Assembly (NCBI GenBank): GCA_927407015.1
Contig: CAKMJT010000002.1
Span: 62,001 to 126,000 of the forward strand
Direction: 5' to 3'
Length of the DNA: 64,000 bases
DNA from: an uncultured Proteiniphilum sp.
Lineage (GTDB): Bacteria; Bacteroidota; Bacteroidia; Bacteroidales; Dysgonomonadaceae
Both the position numbers and the translations under genes were made by a program. The notes beneath the pieces are model-generated. The model was not told the origin of the DNA. It did not search any database and saw only the letters and a program-made list of their open reading frames with translations. Below, piece after piece: positions 38,924-48,159 of this stretch; the stretch's first letter is position 1, and each line of letters starts with the position of its first letter.

Positions 38924-39985
38924 TTATTGGACTTCAATGGTTCTCTTCTCCCTGCTGCTCCGGAAAGCCAGTTCGATGATCTGCATCACGTTGCGAGCCT
39001 CTTCCGGTTTCACGGCGATGACCGTTTTACCCTGGATGGCATCACGCAGGTTGATGAAGTAGTCGCGGTAATCACCCTGTTCACTCTCCAGTTTACCCTG
39101 TAACTTCACCCCTTTGTACTCCGCATTGATTGTTCCCCAGATGCTCTCCGGCTCACGTCCCCAATCCTTCCCCTGCGGTATGGCACCACCGTCGAGGGTC
39201 GCCTCCTGTACATCGAGACCATACTTCACGAACGATCCGTGGGTTCCGTGCAACAGGTAGGTGGGCCCCGGTATGCGGCAGATCATGCCAGACTTCAGCG
39301 TGGCTGTGAAGGCAGGGTAGTGCAGGCGCACATCGAAATGGTCGTCAGCTTTTGCCCACGCACGTTGCGAATTTATTTCGGCCGTCACAGCCTCCGGCAT
39401 GCCGAAGAACCAGAGTGCCTGGTCGATCAGATGAGACCCCAGGTCGTAGAAGATACCCGATCCGGGTAGTGGCTGCTCACGCCATGCCCCGTTGGGACGG
39501 GGGTTGGTGCGATAGCGGTCGAAATGAGACTCGTAATCCACGATCTCCCCCAGCAGGCCGCTGTCGAGCAGTTTTTTCACTGTCCGGGTGTCGCTGGTGA
39601 AACGGCGGTTGTGATAAACGGTAAGGATCTTCTGTTGTCTTCCGGCAATCTCAATCAGCTCATCGGCCTCCTCCACACTCACGGTGAAAGGTTTCTCCAC
39701 CACCACGTGCTTCCCCGCGAGCAGTGCCTCACGCGACCAGCGGAAGTGATCGGTGTTGGGTGAGGTGACGATGACCAGATCGATCTCCGGATCGTCAATG
39801 ATACTTTTACCGTCGGGCACAACGGCCGTAACCGGATAACGCTCTTCAATCAGTGCGATGCTTTCGGGTCTGGAAGTACTGATCTTTGTTAAATCATATC
39901 CCTCCACCACGTCGATAAAGGGGGCATGAAATACACGGCCGGAAAGACCGTAGCCGATGATGCCTGTGCGGATGTTGACTGACAT
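38924..39985 (-). CDS. Gfo/Idh/MocA-family NAD(P)-dependent oxidoreductase
   Basis: A 353-residue two-domain oxidoreductase. The N-terminal Rossmann fold (1-120) has IGYGLSGRVFHAPFI, the GxGxxG-like nucleotide loop, and the hallmark GKHVVVEKPFTV with the catalytic-region Lys. The C-terminal substrate domain follows, with GIFYDLGSHLIDQALWFFG carrying the conserved Asp and His. It likely oxidises or reduces a sugar or inositol-like compound. It is a single gene convergent with the EamA-type gene. A -7-like box (TATCTTTG on the minus strand, 40021-40014) lies 28 nt upstream. Confidence 0.92.
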   Translation of the reverse strand: MSVNIRTGIIGYGLSGRVFHAPFIDVVEGYDLTKISTSRPESIALIEERYPVTAVVPDGKSIIDDPEIDLVIVTSPNTDHFRWSREALLAGKHVVVEKPFTVSVEEADELIEIAGRQQKILTVYHNRRFTSDTRTVKKLLDSGLLGEIVDYESHFDRYRTNPRPNGAWREQPLPGSGIFYDLGSHLIDQALWFFGMPEAVTAEINSQRAWAKADDHFDVRLHYPAFTATLKSGMICRIPGPTYLLHGTHGSFVKYGLDVQEATLDGGAIPQGKDWGREPESIWGTINAEYKGVKLQGKLESEQGDYRDYFINLRDAIQGKTVIAVKPEEARNVMQIIELAFRSSREKRTIEVQ

Positions 39986-40068
39986 AGGTATTATTTTTTT
40001 TCTGGTTTGCGTTCAAAGATAATTATTTTTTTCGTTCCCCGGTCATCTTTTACCGGGAGGGGAGTCCT

Positions 40069-40647
40069 TTATTTTTTCATCAGGAAGGCAATCAGCTGCT
40101 CTGTGGCCAGTGCCCGGTGACTGATCCTGTTCTTGATGTCGTTGCCCAGCTCGGCGAAGGTCTGGCGATATCCCGCGGGCATGAAAACGGGATCGTAACC
40201 GAAGCCGCTGTCGCCTCTCTTCTCCTCAATGATCAACCCATTGACAACCCCTTCAAAGAGATGCTCTTCGCCATTGATCAGCAGGGCAATCACGGTACGA
40301 AACCGGGCATGACGGTTCTCCACACCCTGCAATTCCGACAGCAGCTTCCGGATATTGTCTTCCGGGTTGCAATCGTCACCGGCATAGCGTGCCGAGTAAA
40401 CACCGGGTCCCCCGTCCAGGGCTTCCACCTCCAGGCCGGTATCATCGGCAAAACAGTCGTACCCGGTCTGATCCTTCACATAACGTGCTTTGATCAGTGC
40501 ATTCTCCTCCAGTGTAACCCCTGTTTCATCAATCTCATCATTACAGTGAAAATCTGAGAGACTGAGAATCTGTACCTGATCATTCGCTATCCTGCGAATC
40601 TCATCGAGCTTGTGCTTATTGTTTGTGGCGAAAACGATTTTTTTCAC
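40069..40647 (-). CDS. rdgB: Non-canonical purine NTP pyrophosphatase (RdgB/HAM1)
   Basis: A 192-residue HAM1-type enzyme that hydrolyses dITP, XTP and similar nucleotides to keep them out of DNA and RNA. Motifs are [14 protein letters not shown] at the start, [24 protein letters not shown] and [11 protein letters not shown], then [10 protein letters not shown] chose the GTG at 40647 because it gives the normal N-terminus and no overlap. An ATG at 40752 would add 35 atypical residues and overlap porW by 59 nt. It follows porW in the same direction. Confidence 0.94.
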   Translation of the reverse strand: MKKIVFATNNKHKLDEIRRIANDQVQILSLSDFHCNDEIDETGVTLEENALIKARYVKDQTGYDCFADDTGLEVEALDGGPGVYSARYAGDDCNPEDNIRKLLSELQGVENRHARFRTVIALLINGEEHLFEGVVNGLIIEEKRGDSGFGYDPVFMPAGYRQTFAELGNDIKNRISHRALATEQLIAFLMKK

Positions 40648-40693
40648 TTGACGATTGTTTATCTTTTGATTGATCTTGCTTACAGGGGACCCG

Positions 40694-42910
40694 TCATTTC
40701 TCCTTACTGATCTGCCCCTGCCCGCTGATATGTTGTTCTCTTTCTCTTTCACGCTGCCTGAGCGCTTCCTCCCGCCTGCGTGCCCTATCCTTCAACTCCG
40801 TCTCTCTTTGCCGGATCTTCTGCTGCCGCAGCCGTTCACGCTCTTTCAACAGTTCTTTCCTGCTTTTCACTGACCCACGCTCCCGGTCCTGCTGCAACAG
40901 ATCTGCCGCTTTGCGTTCAAGATCCCGTTGCAGTTCTTCAGGAGTGAGTTGCCTTTCAACCGGAACGGGCTGTGGGTGAATGATTTCGCTTTGTCGTTGC
41001 GGTGCAGCTACTGCTGGCGTTTCCAAAGATACAATCTTTTCCTGTTTTTGCCCAACAGATTCATCATTCTCCGTAGCAGCTACAGTCGCTGAGGGCTGAA
41101 TCTTCCCCGGGAGAGGCCCGTAGTACTGCGTGAAGAAGGCGTTATATGCTTCCGTCGTTCCGCGGCTCTGCAGCAGGAGGAGATTCTCTTCTGAGATGAG
41201 GATAGGTTCCAATTCCCCGGTCATGCTTTCCATGAACAGAGAATCCGATCGCAACAGCTGCAGATAACGTGTGCCCTCATCAAAGGAATGAAAGGGCTGT
41301 ATACTCAGTGCATCCGCATCAGGGAGAGTGAGGTAGGAGAAATCGAAGGTGCGAAGCCTGAAACGGGAGAAATTAAAGTTCGCCGTGGAGAAAAGGAGCT
41401 TGTTTTTATCGGTGCTGTGGGGTGAGAAAGTGAGGAGGAGCCTGTGAGGAACGTCCTGGTTAGCACTGAATAATAAATCCTTACCCCATTTTTCTGCCGG
41501 GTCACGGATAACGGATGAGAACAACCCCCCAGGACTGTTCAGGGTGTCTTTCCCTGCCAGCATTTTTCCCTGTGACAGCCCTTCCTTGATGCTTTGTGCC
41601 AGCGAAGCGGCATCCGATTCGGGAAATCTTTCCAGCAGCTCGCTGAGCAAACGCCCTGTTTGTTCCGCACTGCCGCCATGTGCGGCGGATAAGGCATGCA
41701 GCAACTGGATTTGGGGCATCAACCCGGAGCCGGAAAATCTTTCCCGAAATGTCTCAAATGTGGATGCTACCAACCCGCTGTCTCCTTTCAGATAAGCCCG
41801 GTACGCCTGCTGGTAAAGCGAATCGTGCAACACGGCAGCCCTGCGGAGCGAGTCAGTCAGGATTGTATCGGATTCTGTCAGGGCGGTTACCGGCTTCGTG
41901 TACCCTGACCGATTCGGGTGGTCCGTTTGCGTCGTTTCAGGGGCCGTTTGAATCTCTTCTGTGTTGTTTTCGTTTTGTGACTTCCTGCGCATCTTCTCCA
42001 TCGCTCTCCTGACGGCCGGCTGTTGTGTTTCAGCAGCGACATCCAGCTGGCTGATGGTGGCCTGCATCATAAACTCATTGGGGGTGCTGAGTCCTTTCAC
42101 CGTTTCAAAGGCGCGGTAAGCCTCTTCTTTATCTCCCGTGATCGTTAAGACCTGCCCGAGAAGAAATTGAAGGCGTCTCTTTTGCCCGGGGTTTTTCTCC
42201 GTTTCAATGGTTTTTTTTAGCCATGGAATCGCTTCGGCATAGGATTCTTTCCGAAGCAGGTACTGTGTATAGGTTTCATGGAACAGATCGTGCAGGTGAT
42301 CCGGTAATGCTTTGGTGTTCAGGATATAGTTGATATCTGCTGCCTCATGCATTCTGTCCTGTTCCGTATAGGCCCGCATTATCCATATCTCAGTCTCGGT
42401 AATCAGGTCGGCCTCATTTTTATAGATACGCTGTATATGAGAGAATACGGCCAGTGCCTCCGCATAATCACCGTTCTGCAGGTGTGCTTTTCCCAGGAGG
42501 AGCCAGGCGCTTTTCAGCAACGGATTAAACTCCTCCTGCTGCAGCCATTGCCGGTAGGCCGCTGTCTGCCGCTGTGCGGGGTCTCTCCTGGGTTTTGCCG
42601 TGATGGAGTGTTCCTGAATGGCCCGTGATGCCTTGTCGACGACAGCATCAAACGGTCCACCGGGTTGTGATTTCTCCGCTGCGGGTGCAACGGGGTAGAA
42701 GGGAAGTAACCCGGAGTAGTTGTCTGTATAACTCACCGTCTGACGCTCCAGTATCTCTTTGTAGGCCTCATCCGCGTTGAATAGGAGGTTATACCGGGTC
42801 GTGAAGATATGATAGGCGCGCGTGCCGGACGTGTTCCTTCGGGTGGAGCATCCCACACAAAGCAGAACGCAGAACCATACTGTCAGCATAAACCTGATTA
42901 TCTTCTTCAT
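40694..42910 (-). CDS. porW: T9SS-associated TPR lipoprotein PorW/SprE
   Basis: A 738-residue lipoprotein with a lipobox Cys near residue 21 ([16 protein letters not shown]). A conserved N-terminal block ([21 protein letters not shown] and [10 protein letters not shown]) matches the PorW/SprE family needed for type IX secretion and gliding. TPR-like helices span about 130-320, with another helical block at about 370-440. The last 90 residues are extremely charged, Arg/Glu/Gln-rich coiled coil. PorW tethers the PorKN rings and the translocon in the periplasm. It supports the T9SS inferred from PorX. A pseudogene lies upstream. Confidence 0.8.
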   Translation of the reverse strand: MKKIIRFMLTVWFCVLLCVGCSTRRNTSGTRAYHIFTTRYNLLFNADEAYKEILERQTVSYTDNYSGLLPFYPVAPAAEKSQPGGPFDAVVDKASRAIQEHSITAKPRRDPAQRQTAAYRQWLQQEEFNPLLKSAWLLLGKAHLQNGDYAEALAVFSHIQRIYKNEADLITETEIWIMRAYTEQDRMHEAADINYILNTKALPDHLHDLFHETYTQYLLRKESYAEAIPWLKKTIETEKNPGQKRRLQFLLGQVLTITGDKEEAYRAFETVKGLSTPNEFMMQATISQLDVAAETQQPAVRRAMEKMRRKSQNENNTEEIQTAPETTQTDHPNRSGYTKPVTALTESDTILTDSLRRAAVLHDSLYQQAYRAYLKGDSGLVASTFETFRERFSGSGLMPQIQLLHALSAAHGGSAEQTGRLLSELLERFPESDAASLAQSIKEGLSQGKMLAGKDTLNSPGGLFSSVIRDPAEKWGKDLLFSANQDVPHRLLLTFSPHSTDKNKLLFSTANFNFSRFRLRTFDFSYLTLPDADALSIQPFHSFDEGTRYLQLLRSDSLFMESMTGELEPILISEENLLLLQSRGTTEAYNAFFTQYYGPLPGKIQPSATVAATENDESVGQKQEKIVSLETPAVAAPQRQSEIIHPQPVPVERQLTPEELQRDLERKAADLLQQDRERGSVKSRKELLKERERLRQQKIRQRETELKDRARRREEALRQREREREQHISGQGQISKEK

Positions 42911-42990
42911 CGGTACCTCTTATCATTCTACACGGGAGATATCCACACCTGATATAACTCTAAAAAGAGGTTTTTATTGTTTACTGTGCC

Positions 42991-43259
42991 CTACGCAGCA
43001 TCCCATGCCACCTCCTCCATGATGGTATAGGTCGGATTTCCCCCGTTCAACTCCACCTGTACCGTTCCGGTAGGATAATCCACCCGTTCTATAAGATGGC
43101 CAATATCATATCTCCCGAAGGATCATTTCCCACGGCACTGATGACGTAACTTTCTGCTCCCATCCGGGAGGCGTGATAGACAAAGTTAACAGGCGCTCCT
43201 CCCACCTTCTTTCCTGAGGGAAGCATGTCCCACAGCAATGCAAAGTTAATATTTTTCAA
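42991..43259 (-). pseudogene. Truncated and frameshifted fructokinase-like (PfkB) gene
   Basis: On the minus strand, a frame from 43259 to 43089 gives 56 residues, including LLWDMLPSGKKVGGAPVNF and MGAESYVISAVGNDPSGDM, then stops. A second frame, 43092 to 42991, continues with VDYPTGTVQVELNGGNPTYT and MEEVAWDAA before a stop. These are consecutive parts of the N-terminal third of PfkB-family fructokinases. About ten residues and the reading frame are lost between them, and the whole C-terminal ATP-binding part is missing. The initiator codon has become TTG. It cannot encode an active kinase. Confidence 0.85.
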
Positions 43260-43313
43260 TGAAAAAACTGACCAATCTCAGCCAGACAGCTGTCGGATGG
43301 TGTGCTGAATCTC

Positions 43314-43344
43314 TTTGTACATCGGGCTGCAGGATGTAATTTTG
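43314..43344 (+). promoter_or_regulatory. Predicted Bacteroidetes promoter for the membrane-anchored thioredoxin
   Basis: TTTG at 43314-43317, a 19-nt spacer, and TAATTTTG at 43337-43344, 30 nt before the start codon. Both boxes match consensus. Confidence 0.6.
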
Positions 43345-43373
43345 CAATCACAAATCATGAATCATCGGATATT

Positions 43374-43790
43374 ATGCAAACAGTACTGATAATCACAGGG
43401 CTCCTCATAGCCGCATTCGTCTTCTACCTATACAGGATGCAGCGAAAAATAAAAAATACGCCCATGGTGGCCGATCATGAAAAGATCATCACCCTTACAT
43501 CCCAAAACTTTAAACATCAGACAAAGAACAGAATCGTACTGATCGACTTCTGGGCAGGTTGGTGTGTGCCCTGCCGCATGATGGCACCGGTACTCAATGA
43601 GGTGGCCGGAGAGCTTGGGGGAGAAGCCTTTGTCGGGAAGGTGGATATCGAACAAAATCAATCCCTTGCCGGTCAGTATAATATACGCAGTATCCCGACA
43701 ATGATTATTTTAAAGAATGGAAAGGAAGTAAACCGGATTGTAGGTGTCAAAAACAAGGATTTTCTACTGCAACAGATTAAAAACGCGTAA
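43374..43790 (+). CDS. Membrane-anchored thioredoxin
   Basis: A 138-residue thioredoxin with an N-terminal hydrophobic anchor (about 3-20, VLIITGLLIAAFVFYLY). The fold carries FWAGWCVPCRMMAPVL, a WCVPC redox motif instead of the usual WCGPC, and the cis-proline loop IRSIPTMIIL. The Val in the active site should shift its redox potential slightly. Whether the domain faces the periplasm or the cytoplasm depends on anchor orientation. The start at 43374 is preferred because it follows the predicted promoter; an upstream in-frame ATG at 43302 would precede the promoter's start site. Confidence 0.9.
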   Translation: MQTVLIITGLLIAAFVFYLYRMQRKIKNTPMVADHEKIITLTSQNFKHQTKNRIVLIDFWAGWCVPCRMMAPVLNEVAGELGGEAFVGKVDIEQNQSLAGQYNIRSIPTMIILKNGKEVNRIVGVKNKDFLLQQIKNA

Positions 43791-43941
43791 GAGATGGAAA
43801 GAATGATTATTCCCTATGCCGATATCCTGGCCAAGGTCGTAGAGACGGAAGAGATTTAACTGAACCATCTGCATTACCGGTCGTTTCAATTTTTCTGGTA
43901 CTCTTTACGTGGGTGAGATTATCCCGGAAGAGACTGAACGG

Positions 43942-44763
43942 TTACGATCGGTTTTGTTTTGTAAATGCCTTTACAGCCCTGGCCAAAAAGAACATCACGA
44001 TCAGCACAAAAATAATGAATGCCCCGGATGGAACGTTCAGGTAATAGGAGAGGAGCAATCCTGCCACGCAACCCACAAAACTGAACAGAACGGAAAGAGA
44101 GATGATCTTTGCATAGTTCACGGTGAACAGGTTGGCTGTCATCTGCGGAACGGTGATGAGCGACATCAGCAGTACAATACCCACCAGTCGGATGCTCAGC
44201 ACGATGGTGACGGCAATAAAGAGCATCATCGCATACTCGGTAAACTGAGTGGGGATACGTCTGGTACGGGCAAACTCTGTGTCGAACGATACGGAGACAA
44301 TGGTGTGGTAAAACAAGGCAAAGAAGAGCAGGAGAAACAGTGACAAAAAAAGCAGTGCAACGATATCGCCCTGTGTGATGGTAAGGATATTCCCGAAAAG
44401 ATATTCAGACAGATTGGGTGCATAACCCGGCGTAAGGAAGGTGAGTACGATGCCGATCGCCATACCCAGTGACCAGAAGACGGCAATAGCCGAATCTTCC
44501 CTCACTCCCTGTTTACGGGATAACCATTGAATGCCGAAAGCAGAGAACACCGAAAAGGCCATGGCCGACAAAATAGGTGGCAGACTAAAATAAAACCCGA
44601 TTCCCAACCCCCCGAAAGAGGCGTGCGTGATGCCGCCACTGATAAATACCAGCCTCCTGGTTACAATATAAGTACCTATAATCCCGCAGGCTATGCTAGC
44701 GAAAAGGCTTCCTAAAAGCGCATTTCGAAAGAATGCGTACTGAAGTAATTCTGGGATGTCCAT
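43942..44763 (-). CDS. Metal ABC transporter permease (ZnuB/TroC-type)
   Basis: A 273-residue ABC-3 family permease with about eight membrane helices. Typical stretches are ALLGSLFASIACGIIGTYIV, FISGGITHASFGGLGIGFY (the conserved HASFGGLG motif), and SIRLVGIVLLMSLITVPQMTA. It would import Zn(II), Mn(II) or Fe(II), with an ATPase and binding protein that are not encoded next to it. The gene upstream encodes a membrane-anchored protein with a cysteine/histidine cluster (15-nt gap) and aroA precedes that. The partners must lie elsewhere in the genome. Confidence 0.92.
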   Translation of the reverse strand: MDIPELLQYAFFRNALLGSLFASIACGIIGTYIVTRRLVFISGGITHASFGGLGIGFYFSLPPILSAMAFSVFSAFGIQWLSRKQGVREDSAIAVFWSLGMAIGIVLTFLTPGYAPNLSEYLFGNILTITQGDIVALLFLSLFLLLFFALFYHTIVSVSFDTEFARTRRIPTQFTEYAMMLFIAVTIVLSIRLVGIVLLMSLITVPQMTANLFTVNYAKIISLSVLFSFVGCVAGLLLSYYLNVPSGAFIIFVLIVMFFLARAVKAFTKQNRS

Positions 44764-44778
44764 CGGTGGTGATTGCCT

Positions 44779-45213
44779 TCAGGCATGCATTTTGTGGGCC
44801 CTTAAGTCGTTCACAATCATCAGCACCTCATCTTTCAGCTGATCTGGAATAGAGATATCTCTCATCTGGAGGCTTCTGATCCAGCGCGGTTTCTCTTCAT
44901 CGAGAACGGAGTAAAAGACATCCCTGAATTCATCTACTTCATGGGATGTATATCTCGCTGAATCACGGCGTGCATATTTATCCAGGTCTTCATCGTCGAA
45001 GTATTCCGTTTTTTCCGTAAAAGCTGCGATGAGGCTGTCTTTTTCGCACACCTCGTGTGCACCGCAACAACCCCCGCTGGTGCTCAGGTCGATTGAGGGA
45101 GGAGCTGTCTCACGCTCTCTGTTGTTCCCCTTTTTACGCTGAATATAATTGGAGAGCGTGAGTGCCAGTATAAAAAAGGCAATGATAGCGATAAATAAAA
45201 ATAAACTTTGCAT
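44779..45213 (-). CDS. Membrane-anchored protein with a CCGAHxxC motif
   Basis: A 144-residue protein with one N-terminal membrane helix (about 3-22). A basic linker and a cysteine/histidine cluster, GGCCGAHEVCEKDSL (about residues 47-61), follow, then an acidic helical domain (TEYFDDEDLDKYARRDSARY and EVDEFRDVFYSVLDE). I recognise it as a conserved Bacteroidetes protein without assigned function. The three Cys and one His resemble a small metal or Fe-S site. Its position 6 nt after aroA and 15 nt before a metal-permease gene makes a metal-handling role attractive but unproven. Confidence 0.7.
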   Translation of the reverse strand: MQSLFLFIAIIAFFILALTLSNYIQRKKGNNRERETAPPSIDLSTSGGCCGAHEVCEKDSLIAAFTEKTEYFDDEDLDKYARRDSARYTSHEVDEFRDVFYSVLDEEKPRWIRSLQMRDISIPDQLKDEVLMIVNDLRAHKMHA

Positions 45214-45219
45214 AATCTT

Positions 45220-46449
45220 TTAACTTTCTTCCAAACTAAATCCGGCTTGTCTCAAATCTTTCCAGAAATGGGGATATGATTTCGATACCACATGGGGATC
45301 ATTGATCCTCACTGACCGGTAAACAATGGTTCCCGGCGCGAAGGACATCGCCATACGATGGTCGTCGTAGGTATCAATGGCGGGCTCTTGTTCCGGGAAA
45401 CAACGTTCCCCGTCCCATTCCAACATGCCAATACCGTTTTCCCTGAGTACGAACCCCAGCTTCTTCAGCTCGTTCATCAATGCCTGCACACGGTCTGTCT
45501 CCTTGATCTTCAGACTCTGGATGCCGGAAAAAAGGAACGGCACACCAATAAAACAACAGGTTGTCGCAAATGTTTGCGCCAGATCGGGTTCGTTGACAAA
45601 ATCGTGGAAGAATTTCCTTGTTCTTTTTTTTGCATGCCGGATAATGACACCGTCCTCCACATATTCCGTGGTTACTCCCAGGTCGATGAAGAGGTTGGCT
45701 ACATTGGCATCCCCCTGGAGGCTTTTCTTCTTCAGCCCTTCCAGTTTCACTTCCGATCCGGGCATCAGTGAGACGATTTCATACCAATAGGAGGCTGCCG
45801 ACCAGTCTGTCTCCACATCCAGCTCTGCTGCCCGGTACTTCTGTGGTTTCACCGTTATATCGTTTTTCTCCCATTTGGCAGACACCCCGTAATGCTCCAT
45901 CATGCTTAGGGTGAGGCTGATGTAGGGTTTCGAGACGATCTCCTTCTCGATATGCATGATGAGTCCGTATTCCATCAGCGGAGCAATCATCAGCAGAGCC
46001 GAAATGAACTGTGAACTAATATTGCCGGAGAGATAAACCTCCCCGCCCCTGAGCGGCCTGCCTTTTATTCTGAGCGGGGGAAAGCCCTCTTTCTCCAGAT
46101 AGTCAATCTCTGCTCCCAGCGCAATCAGTGTTTCCACCAAAGGATGAATGGGGCGCTCATGCATCCGTTTGGATCCCCTGATGATCCATTCTCCCTCCAT
46201 ACCCGCGAGAAAAGCTGTCAAAAACCGCATGGCGGTACCTGCTCCCCTGATATCGAACACGTTTGAATCGGAATTAAAGGCATCGATGATTACCTGTGTG
46301 TCTTCACAATCCGACAGGTTCCCGATGGGGTAGGTGCTCAGACTTAATGCGTTAAGAATGAGGGCCCTGTTGCTGATGCTTTTGGATGCAGGAAGCTGCA
46401 CACTGGTCTGAATTGTAGAAGGCGGACAGAGTTTATATTGTAATTGCAT
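45220..46449 (-). CDS. aroA: 3-phosphoshikimate 1-carboxyvinyltransferase (EPSP synthase)
   Basis: A 409-residue EPSP synthase, sixth step of the shikimate pathway, joining shikimate-3-phosphate with PEP. It feeds chorismate to the trp enzymes encoded in this window. Motifs include LPASKSISNRALILNAL, RGAGTAMRFLTAFL with the phosphate-binding Arg, SSQFISALLMIAPLM, KIKETDRVQALMNELKKLG and TYDDHRMAMSFAP. It is somewhat shorter than E. coli AroA (427). The fold's two halves are both present. A perfect -7 box (TATTTTTG on the minus strand, 46477-46470) lies upstream without a clear -33 element. Confidence 0.96.
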   Translation of the reverse strand: MQLQYKLCPPSTIQTSVQLPASKSISNRALILNALSLSTYPIGNLSDCEDTQVIIDAFNSDSNVFDIRGAGTAMRFLTAFLAGMEGEWIIRGSKRMHERPIHPLVETLIALGAEIDYLEKEGFPPLRIKGRPLRGGEVYLSGNISSQFISALLMIAPLMEYGLIMHIEKEIVSKPYISLTLSMMEHYGVSAKWEKNDITVKPQKYRAAELDVETDWSAASYWYEIVSLMPGSEVKLEGLKKKSLQGDANVANLFIDLGVTTEYVEDGVIIRHAKKRTRKFFHDFVNEPDLAQTFATTCCFIGVPFLFSGIQSLKIKETDRVQALMNELKKLGFVLRENGIGMLEWDGERCFPEQEPAIDTYDDHRMAMSFAPGTIVYRSVRINDPHVVSKSYPHFWKDLRQAGFSLEES

Positions 46450-46625
46450 CTTTGTGAGGCATTTTTATACAAAAATAATACTTTAAAACGAAGGTCAGGC
46501 AGTTTCTTTTCGCTTTTACTTTGTTTAATGTCATTTAATCTTTTTTCTGCCAACGGATACTGATTATCCGTCATTGTCACTGCATCCCATGCTGTTTGCT
46601 CAGAATGGTTCCTTCTTATCCGGAA

Positions 46626-47960
46626 TCATCCTGCCAGTCCGTAGATAAAAATAGCCAGCATGGCAACGGGAGCCACATAGCGCAGCAGGAAGATATAGGT
46701 TTTCAGAAAACCGGTGCTGAATTGCAATGTCCCCTCATTCGTTAACTCTGCATATACCATTCCCTTATCGAGATACCATCCGACAAACAGACTGATGAAG
46801 AGGCCCCCTATGGGAAGCATAATCTTGGCAGAAGCGATGTCGAGCAACTGAAAGAAGGGTGCTGAAATCGACGATATCGTGCCCAGCATAACGACTGCGG
46901 CGGTGACCAGGAGGGTGCTTTTGCGGCGTGAGATGCGGTATTCCTCATGAATATACACCGTGACCACCTCCATCAGTGAGATGGTGGAGGTGAGTGCTGC
47001 CAGTGACAACAGACAAAAGAAGAGCGTTGCCCATACCATCGATGCCGGCATCTGGTTGAACAGCCCGGGCAGGGTGATGAACAGAAGTCCCGGCCCGCCG
47101 GCCACGAGCTCATCGACAACGGTCCCGGGATTGGTGGTCAGTGCAAATGCCGACGGGAAGATGATGACACCGGCAAGAATAGCTACCAGCGTATCCAGGA
47201 GGGAGACATGCACGGCAGTCTTCAAGAAATGGGTGTTGTTGTTGAAATAGGATCCGTAGGTGATCATACAGCCCATGCCGATCGAGAGAGAGAAGAAAGC
47301 CTGTCCCATCGCATCCAGGAAAAGGGTCGGTTTCACCTGTGCCAAATCAGGTTTAAAGAGGAAGTTCAGCCCCTGTGCCGATCCTTCCAGTAAAACTGAA
47401 CGTACGGCAAGTATGATGAGCAGCAGAAAAAGAAGGGGCATCATGATTTTTGAAGATTGCTCAATCCCTTTCTTCACCCCCGACAGAATGAAAAAAGCAG
47501 TCAGCAGCGTAAAAAGAATCATCCAGCCAATCTGCCTCAATGGGCTATATAACAGGTTGTTGAAATTTTCTGAGAAGTCGGTCACCCTGTGCAGGCTCCC
47601 GGAGAGCGATTGAAAGAAATAGTCGAGTGTCCAGCCACATACCACCATGTAAAAGCCCAGGATGACGAAGCCGGTGAGTACGCCCAGCCGGCCTACCCAT
47701 TTCCAGGGTGTCCCCGGGGCCAGCTTGTGGAATGCGCCGGCGGTATTGGCCCTGGCGGCCCTTCCAATCATGAATTCGCTCACCATGAGCGGTATCCCGA
47801 AGAAGAGAATGCATCCGAGGTAGACGAGGATGAAGAGAGCACCTCCGCCGTCGGCTGTCTGGCTGGGGAAACGCCATATGTTTCCCAGTCCAACGGCAGA
47901 CCCTGCTGCCGCAGCCACTATCCCTATCTTTGAAACAAATGTTACCCGTTTATCATTCAT
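46626..47960 (-). CDS. Sodium-dependent transporter of the neurotransmitter:sodium symporter family
   Basis: A 444-residue LeuT-fold transporter with about eleven membrane helices. The sodium- and substrate-binding first helix contains AAGSAVGLGNIWRFPSQTADGGGALF. IPLMVSEFMIGRAARAN follows, and helix 6 has AFFSLSIGMGCMITYGSY. Bacterial members import amino acids such as leucine, tryptophan or tyrosine with sodium. The substrate here is not clear from sequence. An inverted repeat lies between this gene and aroA without a T-run, so readthrough into aroA is possible. Confidence 0.93.
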   Translation of the reverse strand: MNDKRVTFVSKIGIVAAAAGSAVGLGNIWRFPSQTADGGGALFILVYLGCILFFGIPLMVSEFMIGRAARANTAGAFHKLAPGTPWKWVGRLGVLTGFVILGFYMVVCGWTLDYFFQSLSGSLHRVTDFSENFNNLLYSPLRQIGWMILFTLLTAFFILSGVKKGIEQSSKIMMPLLFLLLIILAVRSVLLEGSAQGLNFLFKPDLAQVKPTLFLDAMGQAFFSLSIGMGCMITYGSYFNNNTHFLKTAVHVSLLDTLVAILAGVIIFPSAFALTTNPGTVVDELVAGGPGLLFITLPGLFNQMPASMVWATLFFCLLSLAALTSTISLMEVVTVYIHEEYRISRRKSTLLVTAAVVMLGTISSISAPFFQLLDIASAKIMLPIGGLFISLFVGWYLDKGMVYAELTNEGTLQFSTGFLKTYIFLLRYVAPVAMLAIFIYGLAG

Positions 47961-48159
47961 TGTTATCTGTTTTTAACGTACAAAGACCCATGCATCCTCT
48001 TTCGACAGGGCCGGATAATAGAAGTAACCCTCCGGCAGACCGCGATCAGCTCTTTTGTCTTCTTCGGAAAAAGCGGCTTCGTCGTGCGGATATCACCCCG
48101 GAGACGGTAAAATCCATCAGTTTGGCAGGTGACTGTATGATTTGCATCGGATGTTTGCG

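Noticed and set aside
43794-43859. 21-codon plus-strand ORF right after the thioredoxin gene, with PYADIL in it.
   Set aside because: I briefly suspected a kinase fragment because the phrase resembles PfkB sequence, but it is on the opposite strand from the pseudogene, very short, and has no further matching context. It is probably random.
46553-46571. Inverted repeat ACGGATA/TATCCGT between the sodium symporter and aroA, considered as a terminator.
   Set aside because: There is no T-run after it on the minus strand, the strand on which both flanking genes are read.
47961-48159. 69-codon minus-strand ORF between the symporter gene and cysS.
   Set aside because: It overlaps the cysS end in another frame and shows no hydrophobic, repeat or domain signature; treated as intergenic.
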